Source: Filosporella fistucella
Lineage: Eukaryota; Ascomycota; Leotiomycetes; Helotiales
DNA length: 64,000 nt
Reading direction: 5' to 3'
NCBI GenBank assembly: GCA_030077755.1
Contig: JAQJZZ010000014.1
Coordinates: 3,472,001 to 3,536,000 of the forward strand
Shown here: in pieces, positions 1 to 10,465 of the stretch
Position numbering within the stretch: position 1 is the stretch's first letter
Layout: the number at the start of each line of letters is the position of its first letter
The notes under the pieces: model-generated
What the model was told of the DNA's origin: nothing
What the model saw: the letters and a program-made list of their open reading frames with translations, nothing else
Database searches by the model: none
Position numbers and translations under genes: made by a program

Positions 1-90
1 GTTCGCAGAGTAAGCATAAGTTCGTCTGGCCGAGAATTGAGCTCTTTTTGCGAGCTGTAATACAGCCCTCGATCTTGCGGTGGACATCAT
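1..90 (-). CDS. 5' end of a probable mitochondrial protein (partial)
   Basis: The complement of 1-90 reads 30 open codons from tandem ATG codons at 90 and 87, and the gene continues off the left edge. The visible N-terminus is rich in Arg, Ser and Ala (two Lys, about six Arg) and has no acidic residue. That is the composition of a cleavable mitochondrial presequence. An A at -3 gives the first ATG good context. The gene diverges from the MPP6-like gene across a 248-bp shared promoter. The mature protein is not visible, so its identity cannot be given. The call rests on composition and an open frame only. Confidence 0.55.
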   Translation of the reverse strand, partial: MMSTARSRAVLQLAKRAQFSARRTYAYSAN

Positions 91-338
91 CGTGTTGGTA
101 ATTCAATTGCTCGTGGTAGTAAAGTCGTTGTCGTCGTAGCTCAGGAACGAGGCTAACCACGCACGTGATGACGAAATATTTAAGGTTTGCGCCTACAGCA
201 AGATTGAACGACCTTGTTCTGGCTCGTACATCATCAGAGCTTATTGCTCTCTGGTGAGACAGCTAACGAAACAGTGTTTATCGAACGGAAAAGTATTGAA
301 ATTTCCTCCAAGGTTCGATTTCTTTCTACATCTTCAAG
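91..338. promoter_or_regulatory. Divergent promoter between the left-edge gene and the MPP6-like gene
   Basis: This 248-bp gap separates two outward-facing start codons. An AT-rich TATA-like element (atatttaa) lies near 175-182 on the + strand, about 160 bp before the MPP6-like ATG. Nothing else is recognised in it. Confidence 0.45.
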
Positions 339-1271
339 ATGTCGGCCGCAAGCACTCCTGGCGGTGCGCCGAAGTCCATGTCTTCCAGGCTCTTGACCAT
401 GAAATTCATGCAAAGAGCTGCCAATACTTCCCCTACCACCCATCAACCCCCTTCAACAGATGAGCCATCACCAAAGAGACGGAGGAAAGAGGCAGACTCT
501 TCACCGTCTACCTTCAGTGTCGATGCCTTAGCGGACCGAAAAGCAATTCAAGCTGCTATAGCAAGTGAGGAAGCTAAGCGCCAAGCAGCGTTAGAACGAC
601 AAGCGGCAGAAGCCGGAGATACAAGATGGGTTTTGAGTTTTGAAGATCAGAAGGCTCTGGCGCAATCCTCTGCTCTGACTTTACGTGTTGTGGAGACTGG
701 ATTTGCCAATCTGGATTCGCAACCTGTATTTGTACAGTCTATGGATGAGGACACAGAAGAGAAGCCCGCCATGGTGGGACGGAGGAGCTTTGGGAAATTC
801 AATAAGGTTCTGGAGGTCAGTTTTAAGTGCGATTATTCCACCGTTCCTAACGTTATCTAGAAGCAACAAAATCCCTTATACCAAGATTCTGAAGATGATT
901 CTGAGGAGGATGACGAAAATGATGGATCATCGGATTCGGATAATGATTCGGACAATCCAGCAAATAATTTAATCAAGGCATCACGACAGGAGGCAGCAAA
1001 CAAGGCAAAATCAGAACGCAAAGCGAAGAGACAAGCCGAGAAGTCAGAATTAGAAAAAGTTGCGCAAAAGAGGCGTAAAAAGGATGTTAATCTCAACGAA
1101 CTGAGCTCCCTAAGTGGGAACCCACTGATTGGCAACAATACGAAAAGTAAGGACATCTCTTGCTACAATTGTGGTGGCCAGCATATGAAGAGGGACTGTC
1201 CAAACCAAAAGAGGGGTCACCAAGGCAGGGGAGATGACGGACCGCCCCGAAAGGCTCCGAAGTTCAAGTGA
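339..1271 (+). CDS. MPP6-like nuclear exosome cofactor with C-terminal CCHC zinc knuckle
   Basis: Two exons, 339-815 and 861-1271 (45-bp intron, phase 0), give 295 aa. Residues 16-26 (SRLLTMKFMQR) match the N-terminal signature of M-phase phosphoprotein 6, and residues 147-155 (GRRSFGKFN) match the conserved MPP6 GRxSFxxFN block. MPP6 binds RNA and helps the nuclear exosome and Mtr4/TRAMP process rRNA and degrade transcripts. After a Ser/Asp/Glu-rich stretch and a Lys/Arg-rich helix-like region, the C-terminus has a zinc knuckle with Cys260, Cys263, His267 and Cys272. The C-to-H spacing is three, one shorter than the standard CX2CX4HX4C. The tail is basic. Human MPP6 is about 160 aa and has no knuckle, so this protein is an extended form. 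The family assignment is firm; a role for the knuckle in RNA binding is inference. Confidence 0.85.
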
Positions 1272-1851
1272 GGGATGCCTAACACGGCCGTACAAAACTT
1301 CAGCAGTACGAAAGTGATTGAGCAGTACAACTTGCACTTTCCAAGGACGTCAGCCATTCCAAGGTTGCGTAACACAGCGTGAGGCATGCCCAACGCACAG
1401 GGGAAGATACAGATGCGATGATCACTGCTTCAAGTTGAAAACACTGATCACTGACTCTGAGTTGCTTGTATATGTAATCGATTGATGAACGGAGGAGCAA
1501 GCAGAGAGGTGATTTGCGAAATGCTTAGTCCGACGCATCCCGTTGACCATCAACGTGTGGACACTCTCAATCAGTTGATATTCCTCCTTCAGAATAAATC
1601 CATGATTTCAATCGTATGTCTTGATCAAGTCACCTCGTTCTCCAATATGTGATTAGTTGCCAAAAACGGTAAGTGACTGAACTTGAATGTGTTTAGCTAG
1701 TCTTTCTATTTTGAAAGTCCCTTCTCGATATTTCATAGCTAGATCACATTGATTCATACCAAAGCAGCACAACAAGTATTTAAATTCAAGATACAAGAAG
1801 GCTCTTAATTCAAAAAATGTACAAGCACCTAGTAGCAACAGTTTTCTCCCC
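1272..1851. other. Gap between convergent genes, nothing recognised
   Basis: This 580-bp gap holds the 3' ends of the MPP6-like gene and of the four-TM protein gene. It has no supported reading frame; the short frames in it begin at non-ATG codons or look like chance. Confidence 0.6.
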
Positions 1852-2516
1852 CTAACCCGAAGTGTGTGTCTTCCTCTGATGCTTAGCTTTCCTTCTCTTC
1901 ATTGCGTTCATCACAACAGGAATAGTAGCAAGAACACTGACTCCGGCCAAAACCCAAGCAATGATCTCAATGATCTTCAGCTCATGACATTCCGTCAAGC
2001 CACCTCTTACATTTCCTATTCCTTGATTACAATCTATAACTCCCCACATATCATGTATCAAGACACCAGAGACTATCCAAAGAATTGTCGAGATGACCAG
2101 AAATATCTAAAGTCCCAAAGTTAGTCCAACTTTCGGATGTCGAGTAGAGAAACTTACAGTGTGGAACATCGAGTGAAAGAATTTTCTCGCACAATGAAAC
2201 CCCATGTATACTGCACTCAGTAAAATTGTTCTAGCAGATGAGAAAGCCAGGAAAGCGAGGCGAGCTCTCTCGGTTTTGGAGTGGAAAGTATGCGTCTTTT
2301 GGAGGTATTGGAGGGAATCAATTGTAAAGAACATCTCTGCAATAGCAAGCAGAAACATAATAGTGAAGAATACACTGCGTGAGTATTAGCCTCTACCTCC
2401 AAGCTGGCAAGCCGGCCGTATGGTTCAACTTACGGTACATCCCAAGTCCCCTTCTGCTTTTCCTGATTGCTAGAACGAGTCCGCTTCTCACTTGACGATT
2501 TCCCGAAGCCAAGCAT
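1852..2516 (-). CDS. Small four-transmembrane protein, function unknown
   Basis: Three exons on the complement, 2434-2516, 2158-2374 and 1852-2106, with introns of 59 and 51 bp, give 184 aa. A short basic N-terminus of about 27 residues precedes four hydrophobic segments near residues 29-49, 62-84, 100-120 and 145-170. A Cys pair lies in the loop between TM3 and TM4, and the C-terminal tail is Lys/Arg-rich and so probably cytosolic. The topology resembles MARVEL-type or other fungal tetra-spanning proteins, but I see no signature that fixes a family. The start ATG has A at -3. It is probably a membrane protein of the secretory system or plasma membrane; no function is proposed. Confidence 0.7.
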
Positions 2517-3440
2517 GATGAATAAATTTAGTAGAAGATGAATAACTCTTCGTTTGGGACTATTGAAGACAAGCAATCGAAGCTTTTCCTTCAAGACTTC
2601 TCACGATATAAGCTCCCATATACCTTTCCTTCCCCAGCATCACCCCACCTTTTTCCTTCCCCCATATCAAAGAGCCAATCTCCGATAGGCTCAAGCCACA
2701 ATCTTCATACCAAGTATTTACCCTAGTATCTAATTGATCAAAGCTTCGAGACCGTATTTCAGATCACGGTCTCGTGGATCACGTTGCAAAGTGACGTGGG
2801 TGTGGCCGTGCCTTGGTTTTATCCCCTGCCGGCTCGGTTCCGGCCCCTGAATCTGTGGCTGATGACGGTTGTTCCTGTACCAGACGTGCAAGATCTTGGA
2901 AGCTCATTGTCAGGGGAGAAACCTAAAGATATTTTATCCTCCAGTGGGAGGAAACGAATTTTGAAACCCGGGTTTGGTGCGGTGAAGTGAGAATTTGATC
3001 GCGCATATTTCCCTAGCCTCCAACTTGCAAGGACGGCGCAGAACAAAACTTCAAAAAGTCCCAGGAGTTCAGGGTATGGAGGAAGCTATTTGAATGTGTT
3101 TTGCGTATGTGGCATGTGTCAAGGTACCAAAAACTACCCCTGTATTTCTTTTGTGCCTCATGTACATGTAAATTGATAATTGCGTGCTGAGCGTGAGGCA
3201 CGTTGCGCTCATGTCATGTTTGACGTGCTCGTCGTGCCTGGCGTGCTCCATAGCTACTACAGTGAGAACGAAAAGCTTTCTTGAGAAAGATGGGCGCAAT
3301 ATCAACTCAACCGGGGCTTGTAAATGTGACTTGAGAAGACATGGTATTTTTCCACATGCTAGGTGACCTCGGATTGTTTTATTATTCTTAGAAAGCAGTG
3401 AGAATTTTGTATCCCAAGGCAAAGCCAGCTAAATTCTTGG
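2517..3440. other. Intergenic; holds a 9-bp inverted repeat
   Basis: This stretch is upstream of the four-TM gene and downstream of the thioredoxin-like gene. It contains the inverted repeat listed at 2747-2774. A C/T-rich patch lies near 2590-2660. No gene is supported; one open frame at 2784-2990 begins with TTG and has no recognisable content. Confidence 0.55.
2747..2774. repeat. Perfect 9-bp inverted repeat with 10-nt spacer
   Basis: Arm CGAGACCGT at 2747-2755 and its exact reverse complement ACGGTCTCG at 2766-2774 flank a 10-nt spacer. It lies in non-coding DNA about 230 bp upstream of the four-TM gene start. It could be a dimeric factor site or a hairpin; no function is shown. Confidence 0.6.
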
Positions 3441-4025
3441 CTATTCTATAGAGCCCACGAATGCGTCTAGCTTGCGCTGATTATACACATCACCTTCGAC
3501 CAATTTCTCCCATACCTAAAATCAAATTAGAACAGGGATTCTGTGGCCTTGACAGAAGGAACGACTTACGCCTTCACTCGTGACTTTGATGAGAGTCGGC
3601 AAATTTGTGACTGAGAAGGGCGATTTTCTCCAAGGATTGTCTTTGCTTCGCCATCTGTGACAAATGTTAGTAAAATTATCAGTAGCCATGTATGTATACA
3701 CCAGTATGATACGAATATCCAAGTCAATATACCTAGCCTCTATGGAAATATTGCATTGTTGGGTTTAGGGAAGATAGCTTCACTCTGTTGGATTCAGCAA
3801 CACTTACTCAGCAGGCTGTCCAGCATATACCACCTTCACAACATCCTCTCCACTAGCAAACTTGCTGTTGATATACGACTCCGCACTTCGACAGTCTCCA
3901 CACCATGATCGACCGTTTGTCAACGATGCATAAACAACGAGAAACGATGGCTTAGAACTCGTAGAGTTGGACTTTAGGAACTCCGCGATTGCGGCAGGGC
4001 TCTCAGTTGAGACTTGAAGAGGCAT
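3441..4025 (-). CDS. TXNDC17-like thioredoxin-domain protein
   Basis: Three exons on the complement, 3808-4025, 3570-3654 and 3441-3515, give 125 aa, the usual length of the TXNDC17/DUF953 family (about 123). The active-site motif is WCGDC at residues 41-45 (Cys42 and Cys45), matching the family's WCxDC rather than the classical WCGPC. The NLPTLIK segment carries the cis-proline region. The last exon encodes a helix ending in a short tail, as in the family. These cytosolic oxidoreductases reduce peptide disulfides and are kept reduced by thioredoxin reductase. The first intron is long for this window (153 bp), while the second is 54 bp. Splicing keeps the frame throughout and restores the family's VWEKL block at the last junction. 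Confidence 0.85.
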
Positions 4026-4807
4026 TTTGAAGGTGGGGGAGGATGACTGAAAAATCGATAGAATTCCCTTCAGGAGATAAAGTATTTTGTTTTCAGGCTC
4101 GGGAGCCTGGTTATAAATTTAAGGGAGGGTGATTGAGGGATAGAGAGTGTGAGGCAATTATGTTGGCGTGCTTGGTGATGGAGGTGGCGTGCGAGAGAAT
4201 AAATCTTCGGGATTCGGTTGACCACCTCTTCATGTTTCGGTGCGTATCACGTGGACTGTTGTGATTTCGGTGAATTGGAAAGTATTGGCTTTGAATTGTT
4301 GGCGACTTCTACTTTTGAAGGTACATATGAACGGAGTCACCCTCCCTTACAAAAACAGCCTCGAAGCGCTCTTGTGTTTCAATGCTCAAATAGTGTAAGC
4401 GCCAAGCAATGACCAACAAAGAGCCATCCGTTGGCTGTGGTGCGAGAATATATGTAAGGATTGAATTCTGTGAATGTAGAAACCTGCTGGCAGATCTATG
4501 TATGAAATATTCCGCCCATTTCTTGCAAGCCACTGCCCCATCATACTGAGCCTCAGAATTGATATTTGGTGCGGCTGATGCCAGAACATGGCGTGCTGGC
4601 TCAATTATAAAACTATGCAAGTGTGGAGCATTAGAATGATGATAGGTTATCTAGAACAGTAAGAATGACTAAAAGGGTGGAGGAGAACACCTTTGAACTC
4701 TTGGTGCTCTAATTACAATCCACCAATGTCTGCATAGCGGCTCGACTGCCCCGTATGCTACACGCTGAGAAAACCTTGTTTCCCATCACATCTGAGAAAT
4801 CACCATC
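4026..4807. other. Intergenic; possible unmodelled exon on the - strand
   Basis: This is the promoter of the thioredoxin-like gene plus about 500 bp of unassigned DNA. The complement of 4309-4620 is open for just over 100 codons with protein-like composition (several Trp, mixed charge), but it has no ATG near its start. It could be the last exon of an unrecognised spliced gene, or chance. I could not build a complete model. Confidence 0.35.
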
Positions 4808-5533
4808 CTACAAAGCAATTATAAGACCCAACACACCAACGAGTCCAGCAAAGCTAACCACGATAGGTCCAGTTGCTCTTGGTGCCGCAGCTTGAGATCC
4901 GGAGACCGAAGCTGCTGTACCGCTTGCAGTTGTTGATGATCCCGTGCGAGTCGACGAGCCTGAAGCTGTTCCCGATCCTGTCCCTGAAAAGGAAGAGCTA
5001 CTGGTAGTCGTAGCTGTACTTGTTCGCGTGACCGAAGTTATTGCAGCACTACCACTGCTCGTCGCCTGCACATTGGTAGTGGTAGTAGCGACAGAATCGT
5101 CAACAGCTGTGATGCACAGTGCGTTGAACGCATGTGAGGTATATCCTGGAGGAATCGTGAAATTTTCTTCTTCCAAAACCGAGATCTCACTTTCGTGAAC
5201 GCTTAAATAGTATTCAAGTGCGGCCGCATAGCTTGATAATGCAGTCTTGACATTCGTAGGGAGAGGGCTATACCAGCTGGGAACGGTACTATCACAACCG
5301 TAGTTGTCTTTAAGCCATGAGGTTGGGATGGCGGTGGAAAGAACTGAGGCGACATCGGATGCGAACGTGGGCATTCCATTAAGTAGACTCAGTTCTGCGC
5401 TGATTTTCGAATCGTCGGTTGGAAAAGAGACACCAATTGAAGTCAAGGTTGAAACCCGACGGGCTTGGTGAGGGAGTGGATCAGCGTAGGCAGTTGCTGC
5501 GAGGCCTAGAACAAGGGTTGATATTGAAAGCAT
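4808..5533 (-). CDS. Secreted Ser/Thr-rich protein, probable GPI-anchored surface protein
   Basis: A single exon of 241 aa. Residues 1-17 form a signal peptide (hydrophobic, ending AYA before DP). Residues 18-150 are a globular domain with two visible Cys (CDST near 80, ALCIT near 140), one NFT sequon and a Trp/Tyr-rich middle. Residues 150-222 are a Ser/Thr/Gly/Ala-rich spacer of the kind that is heavily O-mannosylated. The last 18 residues are hydrophobic and follow small residues suited to a GPI omega site. Proteins of this plan are common on ascomycete cell walls and are often variable between species. A cell-wall or plasma-membrane location is inferred from these features; no enzymatic function is visible. 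Confidence 0.8.
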   Translation of the reverse strand: MLSISTLVLGLAATAYADPLPHQARRVSTLTSIGVSFPTDDSKISAELSLLNGMPTFASDVASVLSTAIPTSWLKDNYGCDSTVPSWYSPLPTNVKTALSSYAAALEYYLSVHESEISVLEEENFTIPPGYTSHAFNALCITAVDDSVATTTTNVQATSSGSAAITSVTRTSTATTTSSSSFSGTGSGTASGSSTRTGSSTTASGTAASVSGSQAAAPRATGPIVVSFAGLVGVLGLIIAL

Positions 5534-6589
5534 TCTTTGAAAAGAGATTTTAATGGCAATATGGGAAGAGTTATCAAGATAAGCATTGATGGTCGAAAAT
5601 GAATGTGGAGAATACTTGGCGGAGAGGAAATATAGGAAGATTTCGCAACATTCAAGTAGAAAGGAAAAATCGAATGGGTTCCTGAGGCGGTTCCCTCAGG
5701 AAATCACCCACACGATATATTGAGATTAGTTCATACGCGTCAGGGAGGCTATTGGCGGCCAAATATAAATTCAGGGGTTTAAGATCTGAAAGGAGTAAGA
5801 CGAGATATAAGCGAGATAGACAAGCTTTTATGGGGAACGGGAAACGGGTCCGGGAACTTGAGATGATAATTCAGCGAATCATGAGCCCGATCACGTTCCT
5901 ACGTTACAGAGACTTAGGTTGAGTAGCGGAACTTGGCTTGGCTCACGAAGCCATTAACTAGTCTTTTGAATCGTATGAACGTCTCAACAAATTAACTTCA
6001 CTTTTGACGATATATGGGCAAAGGATGAAGAACAGATATTGCGTACTAGGTTCGACTGCTTTCTCTACTTATGTTCAAATATGTGTTTGGGGAGCCTACC
6101 CCAGTATGAAGTACATGTGCCTGCCTTGCGCACAGAAAAATATCCACCCACGTTGCAACGTTCTCCGTGTCGTGAAATGAGGGAAACTTCGAAAGAAAGA
6201 TCATAAGCTTACCTACACTGTACGATCGTCTTCATTTGCTTGCATATCAAATTTCGTCGAGATAAACTGTACAACCACACTTTCACCGGATTCCTAGGCT
6301 TAGAGGCGTGCCGAGCTACTCGGTCATACTCGACTCGCTGGACCCGGACAATTGAAGTTATGGTATGAAAACTTCGTCAGGTACCTCGGGAATACACAGT
6401 TCAAAATACACTCCTGGAAAACAAGAGGCTACCTTGGTTTCTGCATTTAGCAAATTTCAGGTCGATCACTTGCTCCAAAGATTCATAAGAATCGCGACAC
6501 AGTAAAGTACCAAGACAAGGCTTCCAATGAGAATATTCTGATGAGTCTCAAACATTCTTTCGTAGATATTTGTCGTCGATAACACAATG
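5534..6589. other. Gene-free stretch
   Basis: Promoter side of the Ser/Thr-rich surface-protein gene followed by unassigned DNA. No frame with protein-like content is seen on either strand. Confidence 0.55.
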
Positions 6590-7068
6590 AGTATGCTGCC
6601 TTACTGGGATTGTATGACATAAATGTTGGCAACATTGGCCGTGAAGATCGGGCCATTAGATACATATGGCCTCGACGTCAATTATATAAAAGATCCACAT
6701 CATAACCTCAGGGGAATGAAGGGGTTGGAGACTCCGAAGAGCTCGAAGCATACATGCAGAAAGCTCGTCAATTCATCACTGAAAAAGACAAAACAAACAT
6801 GAGAGAAATCCTAGCGACCATGTTTGATGGATTCACCAACCTTAACAAGAAGATAACTTTGGTCATTCTCACTGATCGTCGCTGGCAATGGTGCAACAAT
6901 CGGGGACGACGTTGGAAAGTCGATTGTTGACTTCTTAAATTGACTGAAAGCAAGGCTGGGGAAATGGGAGACTCTTTGCTCTAGCAAACAGTTCGTGTCC
7001 TTTGGTTCAGACGCCAAAGTGTTGACAAGACTTCGAGATCTCGATAGCAAGTTGGACACTGAGTAGGT
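6590..7068 (+). pseudogene. Decayed protein-coding remnant, family unknown
   Basis: The + strand shows coding-like sequence broken by stops. One frame gives GREDRAIRYIWPRRQ, then a TAA near 6706, then an amphipathic stretch (EELEAYMQKARQF, MFDGFTNLNKK). Near 6862 the sense shifts to another frame (SLIVAGNGATIGDDVGKSI), which meets a TGA at 6941-6943 and continues (LKARLGKWETLC, DLDSKLDTE) to a TAG near 7064. A possible intron around 6860-6920 would join the first part to a short end and skip the rest. A relic with one frameshift and two stops explains the sequence better. The ancestor is not recognised. Confidence 0.35.
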
Positions 7069-7485
7069 ATCCCTGAAATATTAAACAATGGACTACCGGC
7101 TGACATATATCAAAAGAGGTTGTGATTGACTGGTAGAAAGCCTTAGGGCTACGGTGATATCGAAAAATTCATTCTGGGAAGCATTAGAGAGGATGATGAC
7201 AATTCAAATCTTTGTCCACTTTGTCTACTCCCGTGCTCAAATGTTTGATCGATCCAAAAAGAGAGGTACAAAACTATGTATGATGATTTGTACTACGAGT
7301 AGAATATGATGCAAATATGGTTCTATGTTAATGGTTCTTCCAAATTCTTTCTAAATCTTCATTCGGCTAGCACATCAATGGTCATACTTGTGTAGATACT
7401 TAAGAGGTGTGGAGAGACCCAGACGGACGAAATCTCCATCTTATTCGAGTTCTGGCCCCACAGGATCATTTACGGACGTTGGAAA
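7069..7485. other. Intergenic, nothing recognised
   Basis: This is the 3' flank of the CmcJ/NvfI-family gene and the end of the decayed remnant. No supported feature was seen. Confidence 0.5.
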
Positions 7486-8642
7486 TTACCTAGATTCTGG
7501 CGGATGATCAAAAACGATCGCCCTTACCTCCACACTTTCCCTGACGCCATCCCACTTCCTCCTTCGCCCACCTTCTCCTGCAAACTGAAAACTTGAGTGC
7601 ACACAGACTGAAAAGCATTAGCCTCAATTTCTACCAGATTCCCAACATAACAAACTTCGCTGAAGTCGACTCACATCTGGCTTGAACACTCTCATCAGAA
7701 TCGTAAATTTTCAGCAAACTAGCCTCATTCTCCGTCTGTTTGCTCAGATACATCCATTTATGCTGAGGATTATATTTCGTGAAACAGAATTCACCAACGT
7801 GGTTCTGTCTTATGTGATCACAAGCAACTAGGTCTGTAGGGGCGACAGATCGGCCGTCGCAAACAGCTAGAGGCCAGGCAGTGACGGGCGAAAGCGGTTG
7901 CCAGACACTTTATTTGCAGAGACCGAGTTAGTTTTGACTAGAAATTGATTGGGGCACCGTACTTGATAATTCGAAACCTGCCCCGCAGAAGGTCTTCGGC
8001 GTCATCGGGAAAGTGTCGATTGCAACGTATAATCGCACCTTTACTGCTCTGATCTAATTGGCAGAGGTCAGACAGAGAAGAAATCAACGATCTAAGACCA
8101 CGTACCGAGATGCGGCCGAATTGCAGGCTGCAAAGGCTCGAGTTTGTTTTCCGAAACAATGTCCCTCCTTGAAGGTGCTTCTGGTTTCTTGCTGACCCGT
8201 AACTGAACGTCATATTGGGCAACGATCTCAAAATTTAATGGTAGCAACTTACCCGCCAATCAAAGCAAAAAATCTTCCTAATATTCCCTCCTAGCTCTCT
8301 TCTCAGCAGCTCCTCGATCTGCGGTAAATATCTAGTCTCAACATCATTCCTATCATTAAAGTCCGTGACACAATTCTCGAGTTTCCGAAACGCAAATCCA
8401 TGTGTATCTAAGTCAAAAGAATACTCTCGACCTCGGATATCCTCAAGTGGACAAATAACATCTTCAAAGTTGAGATTATTCTGAGGTATTTGTTTTCCTC
8501 CTACCCGAGGTAGAGCTGCGAGAATCTCATATGGCTTCTCATGGAGGTGACGAGGCTGAGGTTTAAAGTATGCGAATATTGCTTTTTGATTAGCTGAACA
8601 TGTGGCCGTTGAAGTAGTCGCTGCCATTGATATGATATCCAT
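7486..8642 (-). CDS. CmcJ/NvfI-family (AsaB-like) oxidoreductase
   Basis: Five exons on the complement, 8253-8642, 8106-8202, 7963-8053, 7675-7907 and 7486-7607 (introns 50, 52, 55 and 67 bp), give 310 aa. Family hallmarks appear in order: YFKP near the N-terminus, DIRGREYSFDLDTHGF, the LPQIEELLRRE helix, the PHLDQ motif (His161, Asp163), DDAEDLLRGRFRIINVW, WPLAVCDGRS, NPQHKW (His242), LLKIYDSDE and the terminal RESVEVRAIVF. In this family the H-x-D pair with a later His is expected to hold Fe(II) for 2-oxoglutarate-dependent oxidation; NvfI makes an endoperoxide in fungal meroterpenoid synthesis. The IRR segment normally after the FDH motif is divergent here (FDWRLRV). Each splice junction falls inside a conserved motif and restores it. 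The substrate is unknown, but a role in secondary metabolism is likely. The ATG at 8642 is the first in frame. Confidence 0.85.
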
Positions 8643-10465
8643 GAGCACTTCGCTATGTTCTGCTCATAAGAAGTTGGCGGCGAACATCTGCTGTTGAAGT
8701 TGGTAGGAAGGTGTGAGGCGCAGGCGTCAAAAGTGAGGCGCAGCATCTTCAGCCTCAACGAATGGAGATACCAACACGGGGTATGAGACTATCGAAAATT
8801 CTTCTTGGCGGCTGGCAAAGCAGTGAAGCCTTCTTTTCAGTACCCTTCAATCAAACGGAGTCTTAGCGTTAACGAAACAGGAATGATATTCTAGCTAGGT
8901 AACTACTATAGGTCGTGCGCAGCAAACCTCGAAGATTTCAGATGTTAGTATCAGAAGCTATAATTCGATAACTGAAATCGTAATTTTCAAAGGACGCAAG
9001 GAAAGGAGCAAGCTAAGATATTATTAATACTTCTTAAATGTAAGTCTTGATTTTGTTTTTCAAGCATTCACGGCTTCTACTAGTGATTGCAAATCTAAAG
9101 AGCGGCGGGGTAAATTGTCCGTACTGTTTCACTCTTGGCTCGAACGCACCCTCCCAGAAGTTTACAGATTGGCCTCTTTACTTTCAGCAGTGCAAGTATA
9201 ACAATATATCTAGACTACTTCTTTAGTTGCCCTGTCTTATGAAACCTGCTCGAAGTTACCTTATTCAAAGGCTTTATAAAAGAGTGGTGTTTCGCTTAAC
9301 TCAATCATAAAAGAGGGTAGATTCACCATACCTAGATATACATCCTTAGCTTTGTTAAGGATTTCTTCAATTGCAATTTCGAAGGAATAGCGCAATTATG
9401 ATACTTGTCACTGCGACTTTTTTGCTTTGGACGATGTACTAACAGCTCGGACTGCTATACACGTGGCGAATATTCATATCTAATACAAAATGAAATCCAA
9501 CAAATCCAGGCTCGAGCAATAAGGGCTGTCTATTATGAATTGGAAAACATGTACGTCAAATGAACGGCTCAATTTTTGATGGGCATACATCTGTTTTCCT
9601 GGGCGCCCTTGTCGAAGGGCGATAAAAGACTGACAGTTGACAAATCACGTTCAAATGAACTTGCAGGTGAGCAAATGTGGCTTGAATCTACCTTGGTATT
9701 CCTTGCAGAGGGGCGAGAAGAGGAGCAAGACTTCCATGGTAGAATGGCTCACCGAAATTCCCGCTTAATGGACAAAGAACAAATGATAAACCGTTCCCTC
9801 CGGAGAAAGCTCTGGTCTTCTAGCTGCAGGACTCCTGCTATTGAGAGAAGAATAATTCATCCTGATGATTCTGTATACCACGTGACACATAATAGAATAA
9901 AGTCACCTAGTAGTTACCTAATCCAAGAAGCCAAAACAACTAAAAATTACAAAAACTATAAACGTGAATATTCATTTCATGCAAATTCAAATCGCCGATG
10001 GTTTGATAAAGGCTAGTTTATTGGTGTGCATCAAAATAACCTCAACAATAAATCGTGTCGTGATCTGTCGTTTCAGCCAATGATGAAAGGTACCAATACA
10101 TCTTACTAGAGATGAACAGCTTACCGAGGCGGCCAATTCTGAGAATAAAATTTCGGTGAGTAGCTGAGGGGCATGGCCATGACCTTGAAAACCTCACGAG
10201 GCGGATGGTTCGCCAATGAAAGAGAGACAAGGCAAATGGTTCGAACGGTTCGCTAAATGCCCTAAAACCCTGGCTTAAAGCCTGTCAGTTTACGGTTTTT
10301 CACTTACTTTATATATGCGGAGGCCCCCCAAGCTTCACGGTGAGGCACAGAAACCACCAATCTTACCCTAAGCGGTCCAATAATATTCACTTCCCTAGCG
10401 TCTTTCACCACGACACGACCAAAAAACCACAGTCAACTAACTACCTAGCGAGTGGTTCATCAATT
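8643..10465. other. AT-rich gene-poor stretch
   Basis: About 1.8 kb separates two divergent genes. The 8900-9560 part is visibly AT-rich without coding character. One + frame (9579-10016) is listed separately as doubtful. A TATA-like element (tttatatatg) near 10306-10315 probably belongs to the zinc-finger gene. No terminal repeats or transposase motifs were found. Confidence 0.5.
9579..10016 (+). CDS. Doubtful open reading frame, 145 aa
   Basis: An uninterrupted frame starts at ATG 9579. The product is polar, with an acidic run (REEEQD) and several Lys/Asn-rich stretches toward the C-terminus. It has no signal peptide, membrane segment or motif I recognise. It lies in AT-rich DNA, where chance frames are less likely but relics are common. 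It may be a species-specific gene, a relic or nothing. Confidence 0.2.
   Translation: MGIHLFSWAPLSKGDKRLTVDKSRSNELAGEQMWLESTLVFLAEGREEEQDFHGRMAHRNSRLMDKEQMINRSLRRKLWSSSCRTPAIERRIIHPDDSVYHVTHNRIKSPSSYLIQEAKTTKNYKNYKREYSFHANSNRRWFDKG

Noticed and set aside
4309..4620. Open - strand frame of just over 100 codons with protein-like content
   Set aside because: Its apparent first Met is a TTG codon and no spliced ATG exon could be joined; kept only as a remark in the intergenic entry.
8900..10020. Degenerate transposon in AT-rich DNA
   Set aside because: No terminal inverted or direct repeats, target-site duplication or transposase motif could be seen.
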